Source of the DNA: Caballeronia fortuita
GTDB lineage: Bacteria > Pseudomonadota > Gammaproteobacteria > Burkholderiales > Burkholderiaceae
DNA length: 44,405 nucleotides
NCBI RefSeq assembly: GCF_001544835.2
Contig: NZ_FCNX02000027.1
Coordinates: 1-44,405 of the forward strand
Reading direction: 5' to 3'
Made by a program: the position numbers and the translations under genes. The notes beneath the pieces are model-generated. The model saw only the letters and a program-made list of their open reading frames with translations, did no database searches and was not told where the DNA came from. This document shows, one piece after another, positions 25,347 to 33,555 of the stretch (the stretch's first letter is position 1; each line of letters starts with the position of its first letter).

Positions 25347-28205
25347 ATGATGAAGCAATTCCAGTCGAACTCTTATCTGTTCGGCGGTAATGCTCCGTAC
25401 GTCGAAGAGTTGTACGAGCAATATCTCGATAATCCCGCGTCAGTGCCCGAGACCTGGCGCGCCTATTTCGACGCGTTGCAGAACGTGCCCGCATCCGACG
25501 GCACGGCTCACAACGACGTGGCTCACGGCCCCATCGTCGAATCTTTCGCCCAGCGCGCGAAGGCCAACGCCTTTCTGCCGCGCGAAAGCACCGGTGATCT
25601 GACCACCGCGCGAAAGCAAGTCTACGTTCAATCGCTCATCGGCGCGTATCGCTTCCTTGGCACGCAATGGGCCAATCTCGATCCGCTCAAGCGCCGCGAG
25701 CGTCCCGCCATTCCCGAACTCGAACCCGGCTTCTACGACTTCACCGAAGCCGACATGGACCAGGTGTTCAACGCGAACAACCTGTACTTCGGTTTCGAGC
25801 AGGCATCGCTGCGCGACATCGTCAAGGCGCTGCGCGACACGTACTGCGGCACGATCGGCGCTGAATTCATGTACATCAGCGATCCGGAGCAGAAGCGCTG
25901 GTGGAAGGAGCAGCTCGAGTCGATCCGCTCGACGCCGAACTTCTCGAACGACAAGAAGAAGCACATCCTGGGTCGCCTGACGGCCGCCGAAGGCCTCGAG
26001 CGTTTCCTGCACACCAAGTACGTCGGCCAGAAGCGCTTCTCGCTGGAAGGCGGCGAGAGCTTCATCGCGTCGATGGACGAAGTCGTGCGGCACGCGGGCA
26101 AGAACGGCGTGCAGGAGATCGTCATCGGCATGGCGCACCGTGGGCGTCTGAACGTGCTGGTCAATACGCTCGGCAAGATGCCGGCGGACCTCTTCGCCGA
26201 GTTCGAAGGCAAGCACGTCGATGACCTGCCGGCCGGCGACGTGAAGTACCACAAGGGCTTCTCGTCGGACGTCTCGACCGAAGGCGGTCCGGTGCACCTG
26301 TCGCTCGCGTTCAACCCGTCGCACCTGGAAATCGTGAATCCGGTGGTCGAAGGCTCGGCCAAGGCGCGTATGGATCGCCGTGGCGACGAAGAAGGCCTGC
26401 AAGTGCTGCCGGTGCAAGTGCATGGCGACGCGGCCTTCGCGGGCCAGGGCGTCGTCATGGAGACGCTGAACCTCGCGCAGACGCGCGGTTACGGCACGCA
26501 CGGCACGCTGCATATCGTCATCAACAACCAGATCGGTTTCACGACGTCGGACCCGCGCGACGCGCGCTCGACGCTGTATTGCTCGGACGTCGTCAAGATG
26601 ATCGAGGCGCCGGTGCTGCACGTGAACGGCGACGATCCCGAAGCCGTCGTGCTCGCCACGCAGCTTGCCATCGACTTCCGCATGAAGTTCCACAAGGACG
26701 TGGTCGTCGACATCATCTGCTTCCGCAAGCTCGGTCACAACGAGCAGGACACGCCGGCGGTCACGCAGCCGCTGATGTACAAGACCATCGCGAAGCATCC
26801 GGGCACGCGCGCCGTCTACGCCGAAAAGCTCGTGCAGCAAGGCGTCATCACGGCCGAAGACGCGGACAACTTCGTCAAGGAATATCGTCAGGCGATGGAC
26901 GAAGGCCATCACACGATCGATCCCGTGCTCTCGAACTACAAGAGCAAGTACGCGGTCGACTGGGTGCCGTTCCTGAACCGCAAGTGGACCGACGCCGCCG
27001 ACACGGCCGTCCCGCTCGCGGAACTGAAGCGTCTCGCCGAGCGCATCACGACGATTCCGGAAAACTTCAAGGTTCACCCGCTCGTCGAGCGCGTCATCAA
27101 CGACCGCCGCGCGATGGGTCTGGGCGAAGCCAAGCTCGACTGGGGCATGGGCGAGCATCTCGCGTTCGCGTCGCTGGTGGCATCGGGCTATGCGGTGCGT
27201 CTGACGGGCCAGGATTCGGGCCGCGGCACGTTCACGCATCGTCACGCGGTGCTGCACGATCAGAACCGCGAGCGCTGGAACGACGGCACATACATTCCGC
27301 TGCAGAACATCGCGGAAGGTCAGGCCAAGTTCACCGTGATCGACTCCGTGCTGTCCGAAGAAGCGGTGCTGGGCTTCGAATACGGCTATTCGACCGCCGA
27401 ACCGAACACGTTCGTCGCGTGGGAAGCGCAGTTCGGCGACTTCGTGAACGGCGCGCAAGTGGTGATCGACCAGTTCATCTCGTCGGGCGAAGTGAAGTGG
27501 GGCCGCGTCTCCGGTCTCACGATGATGCTGCCGCACGGCTACGAAGGCCAGGGTCCGGAGCACTCGTCGGCGCGTATCGAGCGTTTCCTGCAACTGTGCG
27601 CGGATCACAACATGCAAGTGGTCCAGCCGACGACGCCGGCGCAGATCTTCCACCTGCTGCGCCGCCAGATGATCCGCCTGTTCCGCAAGCCGCTCATCAT
27701 CGCGACGCCGAAGTCGCTGCTGCGTCACAAGGAAGCCGTGTCGGATCTGTCGGAACTGGCGAAGGGTTCGTTCCAGCCGGTCATCGGCGAAGTGGACGAA
27801 GCAATCGAGCCGAAGAAGGTCAAGCGCGTGATCGTGTGCTCGGGCCGCGTGTACTACGACATCGTCGCGCATCGCCGTGAAGCGAAGAGCAACGATGTCG
27901 CCATCGTGCGTATCGAGCAGTTGTATCCGTTCGCGCACAAGCAGTTCGACGCGGAACTCAAGAAGTACGAGAACGCGACCGAAGTCGTGTGGGTGCAGGA
28001 CGAGCCGCAGAATCAGGGCGCCTGGTTCTACGTCGAGCACCATCTGCGCGAAGGCATGCGCGAAGGCATGAAGCTCGCCTACAGCGGCCGTCCCGCCTCG
28101 GCGTCGCCCGCGGTCGGCTACTACGCGAAGCACTACGAGCAGCAAAAGGCGCTGGTAGAAGGCGCGTTCGGCCGCCTGAAGGGTGCGCAGACCATCGCGA
28201 AGTAA
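25347..28205 (+). CDS. odhA: 2-oxoglutarate dehydrogenase E1 component
   Basis: The 952-residue thiamine-diphosphate enzyme decarboxylates 2-oxoglutarate and passes the succinyl group to the E2 lipoate (TCA cycle). The N-terminal E1o segment is SYLFGGNAPYVEELYEQYLD. Then come KYVGQKRFSLEGGESFIASM, the active-site region GMAHRGRLNVLVN, and the diphosphate/Mg-binding region HVNGDDPEAVV with NNQIGFTTSDPRD. The pyrimidine domain has HRHAVLHDQNRE and EYGYSTAEPNTF, and the C-terminal domain ends VVWVQDEPQNQGAW. GAAAGGTGAG precedes tandem ATGs at 25347 and 25350. It is the first gene of odhA-odhB-lpdA. Also named sucA. Confidence 0.97.
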   Translation: MMKQFQSNSYLFGGNAPYVEELYEQYLDNPASVPETWRAYFDALQNVPASDGTAHNDVAHGPIVESFAQRAKANAFLPRESTGDLTTARKQVYVQSLIGAYRFLGTQWANLDPLKRRERPAIPELEPGFYDFTEADMDQVFNANNLYFGFEQASLRDIVKALRDTYCGTIGAEFMYISDPEQKRWWKEQLESIRSTPNFSNDKKKHILGRLTAAEGLERFLHTKYVGQKRFSLEGGESFIASMDEVVRHAGKNGVQEIVIGMAHRGRLNVLVNTLGKMPADLFAEFEGKHVDDLPAGDVKYHKGFSSDVSTEGGPVHLSLAFNPSHLEIVNPVVEGSAKARMDRRGDEEGLQVLPVQVHGDAAFAGQGVVMETLNLAQTRGYGTHGTLHIVINNQIGFTTSDPRDARSTLYCSDVVKMIEAPVLHVNGDDPEAVVLATQLAIDFRMKFHKDVVVDIICFRKLGHNEQDTPAVTQPLMYKTIAKHPGTRAVYAEKLVQQGVITAEDADNFVKEYRQAMDEGHHTIDPVLSNYKSKYAVDWVPFLNRKWTDAADTAVPLAELKRLAERITTIPENFKVHPLVERVINDRRAMGLGEAKLDWGMGEHLAFASLVASGYAVRLTGQDSGRGTFTHRHAVLHDQNRERWNDGTYIPLQNIAEGQAKFTVIDSVLSEEAVLGFEYGYSTAEPNTFVAWEAQFGDFVNGAQVVIDQFISSGEVKWGRVSGLTMMLPHGYEGQGPEHSSARIERFLQLCADHNMQVVQPTTPAQIFHLLRRQMIRLFRKPLIIATPKSLLRHKEAVSDLSELAKGSFQPVIGEVDEAIEPKKVKRVIVCSGRVYYDIVAHRREAKSNDVAIVRIEQLYPFAHKQFDAELKKYENATEVVWVQDEPQNQGAWFYVEHHLREGMREGMKLAYSGRPASASPAVGYYAKHYEQQKALVEGAFGRLKGAQTIAK

Positions 28206-28289
28206 TCGTTGCCTGATCGGAGCCGGCGTGCGGCAAGCGCGCCGGTTCCGACGCTCGTACACACAGACACGCATTAGGACAATACAGAA

Positions 28290-29591
28290 ATGGCTATCGT
28301 AGAAGTCAAGGTTCCCCAGCTCTCCGAGTCGGTCTCGGAAGCAACCATGCTGCAATGGAAGAAGAAGCCGGGTGAGGCTGTCGCCCAGGACGAAATCCTC
28401 ATCGAAATCGAGACCGACAAGGTCGTGCTCGAAGTGCCGGCTCCGTCGGCTGGCGTGCTCGCGCAAGTCATCAAGCACGATGGCGATATCGTCACCGCCG
28501 ACGAACTCATCGCGAAGATCGACACCGAAGCGAAAGCGGGCGAAGCGCCTGCCGCCGTCGCCGCTGCCGGTGACGCCGAAGTGAAGCCCGCGCCGGTCGC
28601 GGAAACGGCTGCCGCATCGGCGCCGGCTGCCGCGCAGGCATCGGCGGGCGCAACGGGTGGCGCGGCGTCGCCGTCCGCGACGAAGATTCTTGCGGAGAAG
28701 GGCGTGTCGGCCGACCAGGTTTCCGGTTCGGGCCGCGACGGCCGCATTACGAAGGGCGATGCACTCGCCGCTCAGGCCGGCGCCCCGGCTGCCGCAAAGG
28801 CACCGGCTCCGGCCGCTGCGCCTTCGAAGGCCGCGAAGCCGTCGCTGCCGCAAGTCAGCGCACCGGCATCGGCCGATCAGTGGCTGAAGGACCGCCCGGA
28901 ACAACGCGTGCCGATGTCGCGTCTGCGCGCGCGTATCGCCGAGCGTCTGCTCGAATCGCAGCAGACCAACGCCATCCTGACGACGTTCAACGAAGTCAAC
29001 ATGGCGCCGGTCATGGATCTGCGCAACAAGTACAAGGACCGCTTCGAAAAGGAACACGGCGTGAAGCTCGGCTTCATGTCGTTCTTCGTGAAGGCCGCCG
29101 TCCACGCGCTGAAGAAATTCCCGCTCGTGAACGCATCGATCGACGGCAATGACATCGTCTATCACGGCTACTTCGACATCGGTATTGCGGTCGGTTCGCC
29201 GCGCGGCCTCGTCGTGCCGATCCTGCGCAATGCGGATCAGATGAGCCTCGCCGACATCGAGAAGAAGATCGCCGAATTCGGCCAGAAGGCCAAGGACGGC
29301 AAGCTGTCGATCGAAGAAATGACCGGCGGCACGTTCTCGATCTCGAACGGCGGCGTGTTCGGCTCCATGCTCTCGACGCCGATCATCAACCCGCCGCAAT
29401 CCGCGATTCTCGGCGTGCACGCGACGAAGGAACGCGCGGTCGTCGAAAACGGCCAGATCGTGATCCGTCCGATGAACTACCTCGCGCTGTCGTACGACCA
29501 CCGCATCATCGACGGCCGCGAAGCCGTGCTGTCGCTGGTCGCGATGAAGGATGCGCTGGAAGATCCGGCGCGTCTGCTGCTGGACCTGTAA
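28290..29591 (+). CDS. odhB: 2-oxoglutarate dehydrogenase E2, dihydrolipoyl succinyltransferase
   Basis: The 433-residue core of the complex starts with a single lipoyl domain (residues 1-80) carrying the lipoyl lysine in ETDKVVLEVPAP. An Ala/Pro-rich flexible linker leads to the E3-binding peripheral domain at about 125-165 (SPSATKILAEKGVSADQV, GSGRDGRITKGDAL). After a second linker comes the catalytic acyltransferase domain from about 205 (RVPMSRLRARIAERLLESQQ), ending with the catalytic His/Asp in SYDHRIIDGREAVLSL. It transfers succinyl from lipoate to CoA. It begins 84 bases after odhA and is followed by a perfect 11-bp hairpin before lpdA. Also named sucB. Confidence 0.97.
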   Translation: MAIVEVKVPQLSESVSEATMLQWKKKPGEAVAQDEILIEIETDKVVLEVPAPSAGVLAQVIKHDGDIVTADELIAKIDTEAKAGEAPAAVAAAGDAEVKPAPVAETAAASAPAAAQASAGATGGAASPSATKILAEKGVSADQVSGSGRDGRITKGDALAAQAGAPAAAKAPAPAAAPSKAAKPSLPQVSAPASADQWLKDRPEQRVPMSRLRARIAERLLESQQTNAILTTFNEVNMAPVMDLRNKYKDRFEKEHGVKLGFMSFFVKAAVHALKKFPLVNASIDGNDIVYHGYFDIGIAVGSPRGLVVPILRNADQMSLADIEKKIAEFGQKAKDGKLSIEEMTGGTFSISNGGVFGSMLSTPIINPPQSAILGVHATKERAVVENGQIVIRPMNYLALSYDHRIIDGREAVLSLVAMKDALEDPARLLLDL

Positions 29592-29610
29592 GAACTCAAA
29601 CGTGCCTTCG

Positions 29611-29637
29611 GGCGCGCGCGATAGGCTCGCGCGCGCC
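29611..29637 (+). promoter_or_regulatory. Intercistronic hairpin odhB-lpdA
   Basis: A perfect 11-bp GC-rich stem (GGCGCGCGCGA/TCGCGCGCGCC, loop TAGGC) is not followed by T. A smaller CTGCGC/GCGCAG hairpin follows. Likely an RNA-stability or processing element rather than a terminator (inference). Confidence 0.5.
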
Positions 29638-29684
29638 TCGAAGAAGGCGTCTGCGCAAGAGCGCAGTCAAGCGAAAGGAAAGTC

Positions 29685-31115
29685 ATGTCCAAGGAATTTG
29701 ATGTCGTCGTGATCGGCGCGGGCCCCGGCGGCTATATCGCGGCGATTCGCGCAGCGCAACTCGGCAAGACGGTTGCGTGTATCGAGAAGTGGAAGAACCC
29801 GGCGGGCGCGCTCAAGCTCGGCGGCACGTGTCTGAATGTGGGCTGCATCCCGTCGAAGGCGCTGCTCGCGTCGTCGGAAGAATTCGAGAATGCGTCGAAG
29901 CATCTGGCCGATCACGGCATCAGCGTGTCGGACGTGAAGCTTGACGTGTCGAAGATGCTGGCGCGCAAGGACGGCATCGTCGAGAAAATGACGAAGGGCA
30001 TCGAGTTCCTGTTCCGCAAGAACAAGATCACGTGGCTCAAGGGTCATGGCAAGTTCACCGGCAAGAATGAAGCCGGCGTGCAGATCGAGGTGTCGGGCGA
30101 GGGTGAAACGGAAACGGTCACGGCGAAGAACGTGATCATCGCGACGGGTTCGAAGGCGCGTCATCTGCCGAACATTCCGGTCGACAACAAGATCGTCGCC
30201 GACAACGAAGGCGCGCTGTCATTCGACGCCGTGCCGAAGAAGCTCGCCGTCATCGGCGCGGGCGTGATCGGCCTGGAACTCGGCTCGGTGTGGCGTCGTC
30301 TCGGCGCCGACGTGACCGTGCTCGAAGCGCTGCCGCAATTCCTCGGCGCGGCGGACGAGTCGCTCGCGAAGGAAGCCGCGAAGCAGTTCAAGAAGCAAGG
30401 CCTCGACATTCACCTCGGCGTGAAGATCGGCGAAGTGAAGACGTCGGACAATGGCGTGTCGATCGCTTATACGGACAACGCCGGTAACGCGCAAACGCTG
30501 GAAGCGGATCGCCTGATCGTGTCGATCGGCCGCGTGCCGAATACCGATAACCTCGGGCTGGAAGCCATCGGCCTGAAGGCGAACGAGCGCGGCTTCATCG
30601 ACGTGGACGATCATTGCGCGACGAGCGTGCCGAACGTGTACGCGATCGGCGATGTCGTGCGCGGCCCGATGCTCGCGCACAAGGCGGAAGACGAAGGCGT
30701 GGCGGTGGCGGAAATCATCGACGGTCAGAAGCCGCATATCGACTACAACTGCGTGCCGTGGGTCATCTACACGGAACCGGAAATCGCGTGGGTCGGCAAG
30801 ACGGAACAGCAGCTCAAGGCCAAAGGCCGCGAGATCAAGACCGGCCAGTTCCCGATGATGGCAAATGGCCGTGCATTGGGTATCGGCCGTGCTGAAGGCT
30901 TCGTCAAGATGATCGCGGATGCGAAGACCGATGAAATCCTCGGCGTGCACGTGATCGCGGCGGACGCGTCCGACCTGATCGCGGAAGCGGTGGTGGCGAT
31001 GGAGTTCAAGGCGGCGTCGGAAGACATCGGCCGCATTTGCCATCCGCATCCGTCGCTGTCGGAAGTGATGCGTGAAGCGGCGCTCGCGGTGGATAAGCGC
31101 GCGTTGAACATGTAA
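29685..31115 (+). CDS. lpdA: Dihydrolipoyl dehydrogenase (E3)
   Basis: The 476-residue FAD protein re-oxidises dihydrolipoate on the E2, reducing NAD+. The N-terminal FAD Rossmann motif is VVVIGAGPGGYIAAIRAAQLG. The redox-active disulfide is in GGTCLNVGCIPSKALL (Cys about 48 and 53). The NAD-binding domain has KLAVIGAGVIGLELGSVWRRLG (residues about 185-206), and the second FAD contact is VYAIGDVVRGPMLAHKAEDEG. The interface domain ends with the catalytic His/Glu in CHPHPSLSEVMREA. GAAAGGAAAG precedes the ATG. As third gene of the odh operon it is probably the E3 dedicated to 2-oxoglutarate dehydrogenase, though other complexes may share it. Confidence 0.97.
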   Translation: MSKEFDVVVIGAGPGGYIAAIRAAQLGKTVACIEKWKNPAGALKLGGTCLNVGCIPSKALLASSEEFENASKHLADHGISVSDVKLDVSKMLARKDGIVEKMTKGIEFLFRKNKITWLKGHGKFTGKNEAGVQIEVSGEGETETVTAKNVIIATGSKARHLPNIPVDNKIVADNEGALSFDAVPKKLAVIGAGVIGLELGSVWRRLGADVTVLEALPQFLGAADESLAKEAAKQFKKQGLDIHLGVKIGEVKTSDNGVSIAYTDNAGNAQTLEADRLIVSIGRVPNTDNLGLEAIGLKANERGFIDVDDHCATSVPNVYAIGDVVRGPMLAHKAEDEGVAVAEIIDGQKPHIDYNCVPWVIYTEPEIAWVGKTEQQLKAKGREIKTGQFPMMANGRALGIGRAEGFVKMIADAKTDEILGVHVIAADASDLIAEAVVAMEFKAASEDIGRICHPHPSLSEVMREAALAVDKRALNM

Positions 31116-31143
31116 GTTCGCCTTCGGGCAACAAGGCAGTACA

Positions 31144-31177
31144 ACGAAGGCGAGCGGATCACACCGCTCGCCTTCGT
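31144..31177 (+). terminator. Strong hairpin after lpdA
   Basis: CGAAGGCGAGCGG/CCGCTCGCCTTCG, 13-14 perfect pairs around ATCACA. It is followed by CACGTTAAAAA instead of a T run, so termination may be partial and zapE may be read through. Confidence 0.6.
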
Positions 31178-31197
31178 CACGTTAAAAACGGCCGAAG

Positions 31198-32295
31198 ATG
31201 AACGTCACCGAATACTACGAAAACGAACTGCGCACGCGGGGTTATCAATCGGACGAGGCACAGATCGCGGCGGTCGCGCGACTGCAGCGCTGCTACGAGG
31301 AATGGGTCGCGTACAAGTCGCGCCGTTCGAATGCGTTCAAGAAGTTCCTCGTGCATCCGGATTTGCCGCGCGGTGTTTACATGTGGGGCGGCGTCGGGCG
31401 CGGCAAGAGTTTCCTGATGGACAGCTTCTACGCCGCCGTGCCCGTGCAGCGCAAGACGCGTCTGCATTTTCACGAATTCATGCGCGAAGTGCATCGCGAG
31501 CTGGAAGAGCTGAAAGGGCAGGCCGATCCGCTCGACGAACTCGCGAAGCGCATCGCGAAGCGTTATCGCCTGATCTGCTTCGACGAATTTCACGTCTCCG
31601 ATATCGCCGACGCGATGATTCTCTATCGCCTGCTCGACCGCCTCTTCAAGGCCGGCGTGCAGTTCGTGATGACGTCCAACTACGAGCCCGACACGCTGTA
31701 TCCGGAAGGGCTGCATCGCGACCGCCTTCTGCCCGCGATCGAGCTCATCAAAGAGCATCTCGACGTGCTCAACGTCGATGCCGGCACCGACTACCGCAGG
31801 CAGACGCTGTCGCAGGTGAAGGCGTATCACACGCCGCTCGGCGCGGCGGCGAGCGAGGCGCTGCGGGCGGACTTCGCGAAACTCGCGGCCGTGCCCGACG
31901 AAAGCCCGATCCTGCACATCGAGAAGCGCGAGATCAAGGCGCTGCGCAAGGCCGACGGCGTCGTGTGGTTCGACTTCGCGACGCTATGCGGCGGCCCGCG
32001 CTCGCAGAACGACTACCTCGAACTGGCGAACCGCTTTCACGCGGTGATTCTGTCCGACGTGCCGCAGATGACGCCGCGCATGGCCTCCGAAGCGCGCCGC
32101 TTCACGTGGCTGATCGATGTGTTCTATGACCACAAGGTGAAGCTGTTGATGTCGGCGGCCGTTCCCGCCGAGGAACTGTACGTGGAAGGGCCGATGGCCA
32201 ACGAGTTCGCGCGCACGGTATCGCGCATCGTCGAGATGCAGTCGAAGGAGTATCTCGAAGCGCCGCGCCGCGTGACCGATATTTCGCTGACTTAA
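31198..32295 (+). CDS. zapE: Cell-division ATPase ZapE (AFG1-like)
   Basis: The 365-residue P-loop ATPase of the AFG1/LACE1 family has Walker A GGVGRGKSFLMDSFY (about residues 64-78). A Walker B-type RLICFDEFHVSDIADAMILY (about 125-145) and the sensor-region MTSNYEPDTLYPEGLHRDRL follow. IWFDF-type and HAVILSDVPQMTPRMASEARRF segments typical of the family end the protein. E. coli ZapE associates with the Z ring late in division and affects FtsZ under stress or low oxygen. Its position right after lpdA is common in Burkholderiales. No strong Shine-Dalgarno is seen before the ATG. Confidence 0.93.
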   Translation: MNVTEYYENELRTRGYQSDEAQIAAVARLQRCYEEWVAYKSRRSNAFKKFLVHPDLPRGVYMWGGVGRGKSFLMDSFYAAVPVQRKTRLHFHEFMREVHRELEELKGQADPLDELAKRIAKRYRLICFDEFHVSDIADAMILYRLLDRLFKAGVQFVMTSNYEPDTLYPEGLHRDRLLPAIELIKEHLDVLNVDAGTDYRRQTLSQVKAYHTPLGAAASEALRADFAKLAAVPDESPILHIEKREIKALRKADGVVWFDFATLCGGPRSQNDYLELANRFHAVILSDVPQMTPRMASEARRFTWLIDVFYDHKVKLLMSAAVPAEELYVEGPMANEFARTVSRIVEMQSKEYLEAPRRVTDISLT

Positions 32296-32391
32296 AACGA
32301 GAATCAAAAATCTGCGGTTAGCCAATCGGCATAAGGCTTCGACGGCCTTTTCAAGATTCGGATCACTCCGATTTGCCGGCTTTCGGGTACT

Positions 32392-32408
32392 CGGTATCGT
32401 CGATACCG
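32392..32408. promoter_or_regulatory. Palindrome upstream of DUF4096 gene 2
   Basis: CGGTATCG-T-CGATACCG, a perfect 8-bp inverted repeat with one central base, ends 30 bases before the GTG start and 18 bases before the ribosome-binding GGAG. Candidate operator. Confidence 0.45.
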
Positions 32409-32438
32409 GTTATCAGTCAGCAACTTGGAGAAATTACC

Positions 32439-32843
32439 GTGAAGCCCTACCGCGACATGTCCGATGAAGAATGGCAGATGGTCGCACCGCTGCTTCCCGA
32501 ACTGCGTCCGCGTTCGGAGCTGCGCGGCCGGCCCCTCGCCAATACCCGCGCTGTGCTCAACGGTGTGCTCTGGGTCATGTATAGCGGCGCGTCGTGGTCC
32601 ACGCTGCCGCGCAAATATCCGTCGTATCAGACGTGTCATCGGCGTTTCAAGGCGTGGCACGAGTCGGGCGTTCTGCTGCGCGTGATGTCGCAACTGTTCG
32701 GGCCGGCCGGCGAATCGCTGTACGCGTTGATGACATCGCGCATGCGCGTGCCGGCGGAGTTCAAGCTGCCGGCGCCGGAACTGCCACTCGTCGTGCAAGC
32801 CGAAAAAGCGCAAGCGCACGGGGAGCAGCGCCGCGCCGCCTGA
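32439..32843 (+). CDS. Stand-alone IS5-type transposase N-terminal domain protein (DUF4096)
   Basis: From the GTG at 32439 (GGAG 8 bases upstream) the protein has 134 residues. Residues 6-85 match the IS5-type N-terminal domain: MSDEEWQMVAPLLPELRPRS, RGRPLANTRAVLNGVLWVMY, SGASWSTLPRKYPSYQTCHR and RFKAWHESGVL. No DDE domain follows; the tail is Ala/Glu/Pro-rich and unlike the tail of its homologue at 4723-5124. The two align without large gaps across about 80 residues. The gene has its own palindrome upstream and terminator downstream, arguing for a settled cellular gene over a decaying element. The frame opens at 32373, but that extension crosses the palindrome. A DNA-binding role is inferred. 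Confidence 0.75.
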   Translation: MKPYRDMSDEEWQMVAPLLPELRPRSELRGRPLANTRAVLNGVLWVMYSGASWSTLPRKYPSYQTCHRRFKAWHESGVLLRVMSQLFGPAGESLYALMTSRMRVPAEFKLPAPELPLVVQAEKAQAHGEQRRAA

Positions 32844-32870
32844 TTGCATCGCACGAGTCCAGCAAGTCCG

Positions 32871-32912
32871 AAGCCGGTCGAAGCCGCATAGCCTCGACCG
32901 GCTTTGTCTTTT
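32871..32912 (+). terminator. Intrinsic terminator after DUF4096 gene 2
   Basis: AAGCCGGTCGA/TCGACCGGCTT, 11 pairs with a 12-base loop, followed by TTGTCTTTT. Confidence 0.75.
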
Positions 32913-32937
32913 ACGACTTTTCGCGTTCGTCTATTGC

Positions 32938-33402
32938 CTATTGTTCGCGCACCCAGGTTTGCGAGCGCCCCAGCAACGACACGCCGATATACCCGCGCAC
33001 AACTAGCTTCTGCCCGCCGTCTTCCATCGTCATCTTGCACTTGTAGAGTTTGCCGCTCTCGGGGTCGAGAATCTGGCCCCCGTCCCACGTATCGCCGTTC
33101 TGCCGCATGCCGGTGATGATCGTCATGCCCTTGATCAACTGATCCTTGCGCTCGTCCGTGCAGGCCGTGCAGCGCTTGGCCGGCTGATCGAATTCGCCGA
33201 TGCCGCGCACGACCTTGCCCGACAACTGACCGCTGCCGTCATCGACGATCTGGATGATGGCCTTCGCCTTGCCGCTCCGGTCGTCGATGGTCTGCCACGT
33301 GCCGACGGGCGTCGCCGCCTGAGCGAACGCGCTCGCGGCGAAGGTGGCGCACAGCGCGCCGAACACCACGCGCGCGCCGCGCGAGCCGATGGATGAGGTC
33401 AT
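32938..33402 (-). CDS. Secreted DUF2147-domain protein
   Basis: The 154-residue protein has a signal peptide ending SAFAQAA (cleavage near residue 28). The beta-rich DUF2147 domain follows: VGTWQTIDDRSGKAKAIIQI at its start, GQLSGKVVRGIGEFDQPAKR, CTACTDERKDQLIKGMTII with two close cysteines, then GGQILDPESGKLYKCKM and LVVRGYIGVSLLGRSQTWVR. The G-x-I-L-D-P-x-x-G-K-x-Y block is the family signature. Function is not established; the fold is a lipocalin-like beta barrel in related structures. Probably periplasmic. It stands alone between a terminator and the surE paralogue. Confidence 0.9.
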   Translation of the reverse strand: MTSSIGSRGARVVFGALCATFAASAFAQAATPVGTWQTIDDRSGKAKAIIQIVDDGSGQLSGKVVRGIGEFDQPAKRCTACTDERKDQLIKGMTIITGMRQNGDTWDGGQILDPESGKLYKCKMTMEDGGQKLVVRGYIGVSLLGRSQTWVREQ

Positions 33403-33499
33403 CTCGTCTCCTTGTTATGATCGCCCGAGCATACGAGAAAGCGATCGTTCCCGTCTGGGAGGAAACGTTCTAGCGGCGCGCTTGTCGCTCAGACGCCGT

Positions 33500-33555
33500 G
33501 CTTCAAGGCCGCTTCAGGCCCGCTTCAGGCCCGCTTCAAGCCCGCTTCAAGCGTG
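33500..33555. repeat. 11-bp tandem repeat across the surE stop codon
   Basis: About five copies of an 11-bp unit (GCTTCAAGCCC / GCTTCAGGCCC variants) run from about 33500 to 33555. The surE stop codon (33525-33527) lies inside the array. Confidence 0.85.

Noticed and set aside
25440..29501. 1353-residue minus-strand frame antisense to odhA/odhB
   Set aside because: Same codon-bias shadow effect; the sense strand encodes clear E1 and E2 enzymes.
33500..33555. CRISPR array near surE
   Set aside because: Units are 11 bp and directly adjacent without spacers; it is a simple tandem repeat.
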